Of a DNA stretch of 44,245 bases, positions 39,202 through 44,245 are shown piece by piece. The DNA is from a virus, in IMG/VR virus record IMGVR_UViG_3300032893_000104, positions 1 to 44,245 of that record, one strand, 5' to 3'. Numbering within the stretch: the first letter of the stretch is position 1; the number at the start of each line of letters is the position of its first letter. Below the pieces are notes generated by a model, which worked only from the letters and a program-made list of their open reading frames with translations, was not told the origin of the DNA and did no database searches. The position numbers were made by a program, and so were the translations under genes.

Positions 39202-40122
39202 TTATTGGGATAACCCACGCCTCGCGGCTTCAGCGGCTTTGCGTTTCTCGAAGTACGACTGCGCAGTCTCAGGTTCCTGAGGTGCCGGGGTCGCGCTACG
39301 ATCTTGCTGAACGCCTTGGGGATTTAGGGTTGTCGCGGTGAGTACCTCACGTGAGCGTACCATCGCGTTGGTCGCGCCCTGACCACGAAGTCGCAGGGCT
39401 ATGTTTCGTGCGGATTCAGTTGCGTCGATGACAGCTTTTTTGTACTCTCGTACAGCATCATCGGTTGATTTGACTTTACCTTCCGCTTGGACACGGGCGA
39501 GTCTCGCCTGCGCGTCTGCGGTTACGAATGCTTCCATCCCCGCGTCAACGAGATCCGGGTTCGCGGCTTTGACTTCCCGCACGAACGATTCGATCTCGGC
39601 TTCCGCACGACCGATCTCACGGGACCGGGCGACGGCTTGTTCAACTGCCGGGGCTTGCACCTTCGCGGCGATTTGTGTCGCGAGGGCGTCTTCGGCTTCC
39701 TTCACACGGCCTTCCCGCATCAGCGATACCCAGGTAGGTTCGGGTTCGTAGGTGTCCCCCGTCGGGCGGAGCTGATCCGCTGGACGGACCATGTTCTTCA
39801 ACGCCGCGAGTTCGGAACGATTGCTGGCGAGTTCCGCTTGTAGGGCTTGAAGGACTTCGAGGTATTGTGGCGGGAGCGCCCCTGGAGTCGGGGCCGGAGC
39901 CGATGTTGCTGGGGTTTGCGCTACCTCAGGCGTAGGTGTCGGGTCGGTACGATCCTCCGGGGGCGGAGCCCCATAATGCTTCTCGTACAACAGCCGACGT
40001 GCTTCGTCTGCGGCAGGGTTACCCTGAACCGGAGTTGTGGGGGTAGGGTCGACAACGGGGGATACCGTTGCGGGTGTTTGTTCGGTTTGAGTGGTTTCGG
40101 TCACTACCGTAGTGTCGGGCAT
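39202..40122 (-). CDS. Scaffolding protein candidate
   Basis: 306 residues. A long Thr/Pro/Glu-rich disordered N-terminus (about 1-85) precedes helices with coiled-coil character (YLEVLQALQAELASNRSELAALKNM; AVARSREIGRAEAEIESFVREVKAANPDL, partly quoted) and a charged C-terminal helix (AQSYFEKRKAAEAARRGL). Position 13 bases before the capsid gene plus this composition is the standard picture of a phage assembly scaffold. No protease motif is visible. Confidence 0.75.
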   Translation of the reverse strand: MPDTTVVTETTQTEQTPATVSPVVDPTPTTPVQGNPAADEARRLLYEKHYGAPPPEDRTDPTPTPEVAQTPATSAPAPTPGALPPQYLEVLQALQAELASNRSELAALKNMVRPADQLRPTGDTYEPEPTWVSLMREGRVKEAEDALATQIAAKVQAPAVEQAVARSREIGRAEAEIESFVREVKAANPDLVDAGMEAFVTADAQARLARVQAEGKVKSTDDAVREYKKAVIDATESARNIALRLRGQGATNAMVRSREVLTATTLNPQGVQQDRSATPAPQEPETAQSYFEKRKAAEAARRGLSQ

Positions 40123-40134
40123 GTGCTATTTCCT

Positions 40135-40485
40135 TTAGATTGAGAGGGTTATGCTTCCAGAGACTTTATAAGTGCCGCTAACGCCCACCGGGGATACCGG
40201 CGTGATCGTCGGGTTGAGCTGACCTTTGGACTTCAGCTCCTGCACCACGGATTCGACAAGCGATCCGATGGACACACCGTCGATGGTGCCGGGGATCTTT
40301 CCCGCCGTGGCGAGGGCTTCGATCACGGGGGTGAGTTGGTCGACGACGGTTTGGAACTTCGTCGGGCCGGTTTTTCCACCAAACAGAGACTCCACGTGAG
40401 TCACGAGGGATGTCACGAGGGGTTTCAGCAGCGGAACCACCACTGGAAGAAGATTAGCTGCTAGAGGGATTGCTATTGTTGCCAT
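40135..40485 (-). CDS. Small head-cluster protein with hydrophobic N-terminus
   Basis: 116 residues. Start placed at ATG 40485 (MATIAIPLAAN); an extended reading from 40596 is an artefact of the overlapping upstream gene. Hydrophobic, Pro/Val/Leu-rich first 30 residues, then helices (VVDQLTPVIEALATAG; IGSLVESVVQELK) and a beta-rich end. Overlaps the preceding gene by 32 bases. Unknown; may be a minor head or membrane-interacting protein. Confidence 0.6.
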   Translation of the reverse strand: MATIAIPLAANLLPVVVPLLKPLVTSLVTHVESLFGGKTGPTKFQTVVDQLTPVIEALATAGKIPGTIDGVSIGSLVESVVQELKSKGQLNPTITPVSPVGVSGTYKVSGSITLSI

Positions 40486-40813
40486 AGGTTTCGAGGTAGG
40501 AACTAAGATTGACGCCGCGGGAGCGAAGCTCCGCGACAGCCCGAGCACCACGGGAGAGGATCTTCTCGACCACATCCAGGATATAATCGATGCCATAGAT
40601 CTTCCCCGCGAGTTGTTCTTGGGAGAGTGACACCGGTCCCGTGGCGGTGGTGATGGTGACTGGCATTCCGAGGGTGGAGGATACGAGGAGTTTGGTGTAG
40701 ACCTCCTTCTCTCGGATCAACGCTGGGCGAAGGACTTCGGTCCATCCGATATGGTCGAGCAACGACCCGAGGTCTTCAGCCTTCGCCGCGTCGAGGTAGG
40801 GGTTTTTGTTCAA
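40454..40813 (-). CDS. Hypothetical helical protein, 119 residues
   Basis: Mostly helical (YLDAAKAEDLGSLLDHIGW; YGIDYILDVVEKILSRGARAVAELRSRG) with a polar Ser/Asn tail. No family recognised. Two bases separate it from the preceding gene. Lies between the disordered 117-residue protein and the scaffold; probably head morphogenesis. Confidence 0.65.
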   Translation of the reverse strand: MNKNPYLDAAKAEDLGSLLDHIGWTEVLRPALIREKEVYTKLLVSSTLGMPVTITTATGPVSLSQEQLAGKIYGIDYILDVVEKILSRGARAVAELRSRGVNLSSYLETYGNNSNPSSS

Positions 40814-40815
40814 GA

Positions 40816-41169
40816 CTATAGCGAACTCCCACGAGGCATCTTCACGGTGTACTGATTCCGTGCGTCCATGTTGTGTCCACCCATCGCGGCACGTCCACCC
40901 TGTGAGGGAGTGGTACGATTCGCGGCGGCATCACCAGCATGACCATTCGGCTTCGGCTGGGACAACGCGTGGTTGTTCGGGCCGAGGTACTGATGACCGT
41001 AGCCAGCCCGACGGCCTTCCGGCGTGCACTGGTTGTCGTCCTGCCCACCGATACCGGGCAGAGGACGGTCTGAATGAGCCTCGGATTCGGACGGGGATCC
41101 GAAATCATACGGGGGGAACGAGCTGGACAGATCGTTGTTGCCCGGATCGTTGAAGTTGGACTTAGGCAT
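40816..41169 (-). CDS. Disordered hydrophilic protein, 117 residues
   Basis: Rich in Gly, Asn, Pro, Ser, Asp and His with almost no hydrophobic stretches, so it is probably unstructured. No motif recognised. It follows the longest gap in the right part (86 bases), which has a promoter-like element and two short hairpins, so it may open a separate transcription unit leading to the scaffold and capsid genes. Confidence 0.6.
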   Translation of the reverse strand: MPKSNFNDPGNNDLSSSFPPYDFGSPSESEAHSDRPLPGIGGQDDNQCTPEGRRAGYGHQYLGPNNHALSQPKPNGHAGDAAANRTTPSQGGRAAMGGHNMDARNQYTVKMPRGSSL

Positions 41170-41219
41170 GCTTTAAAGTTCCTTTGGTAGAGTCTACTGA
41201 CCGAAGACGGCCATAGTGT

Positions 41220-41232
41220 TATTATCCCACAA
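41220..41232 (-). promoter_or_regulatory. Promoter-like element ahead of the head genes
   Basis: Minus-strand TTGTGGGATAATA agrees at 10 of 13 positions with TTGCGGTATAATG of 6313 and 35379. It lies 51 bases before the ATG at 41169. The first half is also the 3' arm of a 5-base-pair hairpin (41227-41241). No -35 at standard spacing. Confidence 0.4.
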
Positions 41233-41255
41233 CGCGTGGGGACGGTGTGCTTACG

Positions 41256-42014
41256 TCAGTTTCCAACGCCTCGTAGGAGGAGTCCAGGACTAGCGACTGC
41301 TGGATTTTCCATCATGGCAAATATGCTTACGCAGTCGACTGACTGGGAAACAGCCATGTTGAACGTGGGACGGGTATAGGAGCTGACGTTTTCCTTTGTC
41401 CCGACACCCTTTCCACCACCTGCGCTTATGTCTAAGGTCCAGCCTGTGCCTGTTAGACTATTGACCGCCGCACCCCCGTTGCCGATCTGGGCCGCGATAA
41501 TAACATCATTGGTTCCGGTTAGTGTGACACTTCCAACACTAGGCCCTTGACACGCGGTACAACCAGCAGGAAGGGCTTCGGCTGTAGTGTCTAAGGATAC
41601 CGATCCACCCGTGAAGGAGTATTCATAGATGAAAATCCCTCTGCCTTTATTACTGGTCACGGTTGCTGTTATAGATGTAACACCGGATGTACTCGACAGA
41701 ACATACCAACAGTCGTTGAATACCGCGACACCGGCATTACAACCAGTAGCGCGTGTCCATGTGCCACCCCCGCTTATACCACTGACAGTTGAGGTTGAAG
41801 TAGCTAGTTGCACTACAGCCATGAGCAGATTGCCGGATCCGGTAGACGATAGCGCCCCGCACGTGCTGGTGTTGTCTACCGTACAACTGGTCCCACTGGA
41901 GGTGCCACACGCAGCGCCGCTTACATCGCAAGCAAGCTGAACACGGGTGAAAGTCGCTTGGCAGGGAAGGATTACGCTTCCAAGCAGTCCGAGAAATAGA
42001 AGAAGTCTTTTCAT
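41256..42014 (-). CDS. Secreted beta-sandwich protein, cassette member 4
   Basis: 252 residues. MKRLLLFLGLLGSVILPCQA is a clear Sec signal peptide (basic start, hydrophobic core, CQA cleavage). The mature part is beta-rich with several Cys (CDVSGAACGTSSGTSCTV; GCTACQG), which would form disulphides outside the cytoplasm. The strand order (NLLMAVVQLATSTST, GTWTRATG, DCWYVLSSTSGVTSITATV, GIFIYEYSFTGG) parallels the unexported virion protein at 32804-33487. ATG overlaps the previous stop by 4 bases. Confidence 0.65.
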   Translation of the reverse strand: MKRLLLFLGLLGSVILPCQATFTRVQLACDVSGAACGTSSGTSCTVDNTSTCGALSSTGSGNLLMAVVQLATSTSTVSGISGGGTWTRATGCNAGVAVFNDCWYVLSSTSGVTSITATVTSNKGRGIFIYEYSFTGGSVSLDTTAEALPAGCTACQGPSVGSVTLTGTNDVIIAAQIGNGGAAVNSLTGTGWTLDISAGGGKGVGTKENVSSYTRPTFNMAVSQSVDCVSIFAMMENPAVASPGLLLRGVGN

Positions 42015-42955
42015 TTGTACCCCACATTTACTTCTATCGCTGAAGCGGTCGCGTTCGTGGTGTTGGTCTGGCCGTATCCGCTTGTTACACAGATACTGAT
42101 TCCAGTCGAGAACGTGATCCCCATCGCGATGTCTTCGACGAAGCCCGCACCCGAGGTGCTAGCTGGGATGATCATCGAGAAGATCAGGTTCGTCGCCGAG
42201 TTGCATCCGTTGAACCCCGTAGCGGCGTTGTATAGTCGAAGGTAGTTCACCGTCGCGGAGTTGTTCGTCACCGCGACGTGGTAGACTACCCCAGCGCCAT
42301 TTTTGATATTCGCATGGTTGTCCGATGCCGCTGGCTCGACGTTGTACCAAGATAACCCACCCGACGTACCCGGCTGAGCTTGAACAAGCCACGGTGTGGT
42401 GTTTGCTGTATTCCCTGGCTGGACCGTCCATGTTCCGGTTTGTCCTACATTCCACGTTCCCGTCTGTCCGACGTTCCACGTGCCGGTCTGTGTCGCTAGC
42501 CACGTACCGCTTTGTATCGCCCAAAGAGTATTGAACACCGGCCCGGGGTAGATCGACGCGTGTCCAGTAACCGTAATCGTTCCCGCGGAATAGTTCGAGA
42601 TCCGTGCTCGAATGCTTTGGAGTCCTGCTACGTTGAACTGCCAATACGTCAAACCCGAAGAGGTGACCCCGACACTGGCTTGGTTTCCGTTTGTGGTTCC
42701 CATTTGGAATCCCACAAGCGTAGCGAAGTTCGTGCCGTCTTCGGTTCCTTCGAAGTTAACAATAGTCCCACCTGAACACGACGAACAGTTTACAGTCAGC
42801 ATCGCGCTTGCAAAACCATTGACCTGCAGGAGCGTGCCATTCCCCGCACCTGTCGCAGCGTTCTGCAACGTGATCTTCGGACTTATCACAGGCACGCCGG
42901 TTTGCTGCGCGAGTACAGGCGTTAGCAAAAATAGCGTGAGGATGATCTGTTTCAA
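42011..42955 (-). CDS. Secreted beta-rich repeat protein, cassette member 3
   Basis: 314 residues. Signal peptide MKQIILTLFLLTPVLA/QQ with a good VLA cleavage site. Residues ~30-135 form a beta-sandwich common in phage decoration and fibre proteins (VNGFASAMLTVNC, GTIVNFEGTEDGTNFATLV, SIRARISNYSAGTITVTGHA). A run of 8-residue repeats (QTGTWNVG) follows at ~148-179, then a second beta domain (VVYHVAVTNNSATVNYLRLYN) with Cys pairs. 4-base overlaps with both neighbours. Confidence 0.65.
   Translation of the reverse strand: MKQIILTLFLLTPVLAQQTGVPVISPKITLQNAATGAGNGTLLQVNGFASAMLTVNCSSCSGGTIVNFEGTEDGTNFATLVGFQMGTTNGNQASVGVTSSGLTYWQFNVAGLQSIRARISNYSAGTITVTGHASIYPGPVFNTLWAIQSGTWLATQTGTWNVGQTGTWNVGQTGTWTVQPGNTANTTPWLVQAQPGTSGGLSWYNVEPAASDNHANIKNGAGVVYHVAVTNNSATVNYLRLYNAATGFNGCNSATNLIFSMIIPASTSGAGFVEDIAMGITFSTGISICVTSGYGQTNTTNATASAIEVNVGYK
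42419..42514 (-). repeat. Short tandem coding repeats (24-base units)
   Basis: Encodes QSGTWLAT, QTGTWNVG, QTGTWNVG, QTGTWTVQ: four 8-residue units in the secreted protein. Such GTW-type repeats also appear in virion fibres and can expand or contract by slippage. Confidence 0.75.
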
Positions 42956-43314
42956 AGATCAACCTCTCCGGAGAATCCTGTTAGGATCTGCATACCCGCC
43001 ACGGTGATGTAAGTCCAGACGTATAGCTGTGGAGGTCTTCCGAGCTGAAGGTATCCCGGGAGTAGAGTATAACTCACAAGGGAAAATCCATCCCCAAAAC
43101 TCCCCGTCTGTGTCGCGGTGGAATTCCGCGGCCATAACATCAGATTCGCGGAAGTTCCATTGTTTTGAACGGTAACCTTTAACACCGGTTGTACTGAACC
43201 ATCCAACGAGACCGAAACTCCGCCTTGGGTTGCGCTTACGGTTTTACCGGTTACGACCACCTGGGCGGCGAGTGTAGCCGCCCCAAGGATAGCCGCAAGA
43301 AGTATTTTGATCAT
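42952..43314 (-). CDS. Secreted small protein, cassette member 2
   Basis: 120 residues. Signal peptide MIKILLAAILGAATLA followed by AQVVVTG. The mature protein is a single predicted beta domain (GGVSVSLDGSVQPVLKVTVQN, ANLMLWPRNST, YLQLGRPPQLYVWTYITV). No Cys after the signal. 4-base overlaps at both ends place it in the same coupled operon as its neighbours. Function unknown. Confidence 0.65.
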   Translation of the reverse strand: MIKILLAAILGAATLAAQVVVTGKTVSATQGGVSVSLDGSVQPVLKVTVQNNGTSANLMLWPRNSTATQTGSFGDGFSLVSYTLLPGYLQLGRPPQLYVWTYITVAGMQILTGFSGEVDL

Positions 43315-44204
43315 TGGTTTCCTACCAGTATCGCTGTGACTTTATTGGCTGTGTCTGCGTCCCATTTGATCCCGCCGACGAACTTCGCACCGTCGAAAGG
43401 CACCCGAGCCCAGCCAGACGCGGGAAGGGTGAAGGACGTGAATACGTTACACACACCGGAGTTACACGCCGTGGATTGGTCTTGCATGTCAACGGTGTGG
43501 CTGACTGTATCGGTGTTGTTGAAATACACCGCTGTGACGCAGGTGTCAGTGGCGGTGAGCTGGGTGGACGAGCCGGGGAGGTACTGAAAAGCCGGGGTGT
43601 ATGCGGTAGTTCCACACGCGTTCTCCGGACGGGTGATGACGTTGAACGGGGTGTTATCCGAGGCGATGGTCACGCGAGGGGAACCGGTGCCGGTCGTACC
43701 GTTACCCATGAGTGGAGTAACCCCATTGATCTGCGCGACGTTCACGGCGGCGTTGGATTGGATAGACACATTCAGCGCTGAGGTGAGATTCGGTTGGTCC
43801 GTCGCTAGCACCACTCGTATCGTTCCAGCAGACTTGTTCCCAGAGTTCGTATCAATCGTTGTCCCAGCTACTGACGCGATGTCGGTCTGCATCGCGTAGA
43901 TCGACCCGGATGGGTTCACACCCGTGCAGCCCCGAAGGGTACCCGCCACGTTGATACCACAGTAGTCAGCCTGTGATGGAACCGCCGAACCGGTGTTCGA
44001 CGCCGCGCCGTTACCCGACGACCCCGCACCGACGTTGACGATCAACCGCCCGCCGGAGTCGAGCAAAAGCCTCGCGACGTTACCGTTCGACAACGTCGGA
44101 GGGCTAGAGAGATACACGCCTTCCGCAACCGTCTGAGCCGACTGTCCGAACATCGAACACACCGACGCAAGCGCTGCGAGAAGAAGAGTTATACGAAGTT
44201 TCAT
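43311..44204 (-). CDS. Secreted fibre-like protein, cassette member 1
   Basis: 297 residues. MKLRITLLLAALASVCSMFG followed by QSAQT reads as a Sec signal peptide. The mature N-terminus is Gly/Asn-rich, then TIRVVLATDQPNLTSALNVSI and VNVAQINGVTPLMGNG... PRVTIASDNTPF, segments I recognise from virion fibre-like proteins of uncultured phages. The C-terminal part has Cys residues (CGTTAY, CVTAVYFNN, CNSGVC) and a beta-strand pattern. SD AGGAGAT precedes ATG 44204, which overlaps the preceding stop. Confidence 0.65.
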   Translation of the reverse strand: MKLRITLLLAALASVCSMFGQSAQTVAEGVYLSSPPTLSNGNVARLLLDSGGRLIVNVGAGSSGNGAASNTGSAVPSQADYCGINVAGTLRGCTGVNPSGSIYAMQTDIASVAGTTIDTNSGNKSAGTIRVVLATDQPNLTSALNVSIQSNAAVNVAQINGVTPLMGNGTTGTGSPRVTIASDNTPFNVITRPENACGTTAYTPAFQYLPGSSTQLTATDTCVTAVYFNNTDTVSHTVDMQDQSTACNSGVCNVFTSFTLPASGWARVPFDGAKFVGGIKWDADTANKVTAILVGNQ

Positions 44205-44245
44205 TGTTTCTTATCTCCTGTGATGGGAACCCATTTGAAGTCGGG
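44201..44245 (-). CDS. C-terminal end of a further minus-strand gene (partial)
   Basis: The minus strand is open from the window edge to TGA at 44201-44203 and encodes PDFKWVPITGDKKQ. The stop overlaps the next ATG by 3 bases, as for the other members of this operon. Too short to identify. Confidence 0.5.
   Translation of the reverse strand, partial: PDFKWVPITGDKKQ

Noticed and set aside
41227-41241. CCCAC/GTGGG hairpin as a transcription terminator after the secreted cassette
   Set aside because: Only five base pairs and no T-run in the minus-strand direction; its overlap with the -10-like motif is a more likely reason for the sequence.
1-44245. Search by eye for tRNA genes, CRISPR arrays, integrase and terminase/portal genes
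   Set aside because: No cloverleaf-type sequence, spaced direct repeats, tyrosine or serine recombinase motifs, or terminase ATPase motifs were recognised; short tRNAs could be missed without a covariance search.

Overview
The window looks like part of the genome of an uncultivated, short-tailed (podovirus-type) double-stranded DNA bacteriophage. The support is a phage replication block, a scaffold plus N4-gp56-type major capsid protein, neck adaptors, a tail-tubular-like protein, fibres and very long internal (probably ejected) virion proteins. No tape-measure, tail-tube or sheath gene is visible. No integrase, excisionase or repressor system is evident, so a lytic lifestyle is the simplest reading. 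Most genes are GC-rich, have clear Shine-Dalgarno (SD) sites and are packed with 1-40 base overlaps, so the host is a bacterium. The signal peptides of four late proteins and the presence of a GT9-type glycosyltransferase fit a Gram-negative host; any closer host assignment would be a guess. Terminase, portal and RNA polymerase genes are not in the window and probably lie beyond its edges.

Layout. (1) 1-3973, plus strand: an amidoligase, a class II glutamine amidotransferase, two unknown proteins and an ATP-grasp ligase form a candidate non-ribosomal amide/peptide-bond-forming module. (2) 3974-4185: an AT-rich gap bracketed by a 21-base imperfect inverted repeat. (3) 4186-14711, plus strand: the replication, recombination and nucleotide block. 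It holds a PD-(D/E)XK nuclease, a Sak4-like ATPase, an SSB-like protein, a uracil-DNA-glycosylase/DNA polymerase A fusion, a DUF3987-like ATPase, a metallophosphoesterase, a dATP/dGTP diphosphohydrolase-like protein and a HAD phosphatase. Many micro-genes (zinc ribbons, single-span membrane peptides, HTH proteins) are interspersed. A strong promoter sits at 6295-6324. (4) 14712-14807: convergent switch point. (5) 44245 down to 14808, minus strand: the virion block. In transcription order it holds four Sec-signal-bearing proteins, small head proteins, scaffold, major capsid protein, head decoration, a methyltransferase/GT9 fusion, a lysozyme-like enzyme, a neck adaptor, an endonuclease VII-type HNH gene, fibre-like repeat proteins, a second adaptor, a 1419-residue tail-tubular-like protein, fibres, a GNAT acetyltransferase, three low-complexity MGNxF proteins, internal proteins of 389 and 1387 residues, a membrane/coiled-coil protein, and a protein that looks like a sigma factor.

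How it fits together. Plus-strand genes would be expressed early to replicate DNA and manage nucleotides; minus-strand genes would be expressed late to build virions. A 13-base promoter-like motif (TTGCGGTATAATG) occurs exactly on both strands, with a close variant upstream of 41169, and the last gene of the late block carries sigma-70 region-2-like and region-4-like segments. The points most worth following are the amidoligase/GATase/ATP-grasp module, an apparently circularly permuted histidine phosphatase inside the 1387-residue virion protein, the sigma-like protein, two genes that appear to start at ACG, and the four-gene secreted cassette. All family calls come from reading motifs by eye; no database search was run.
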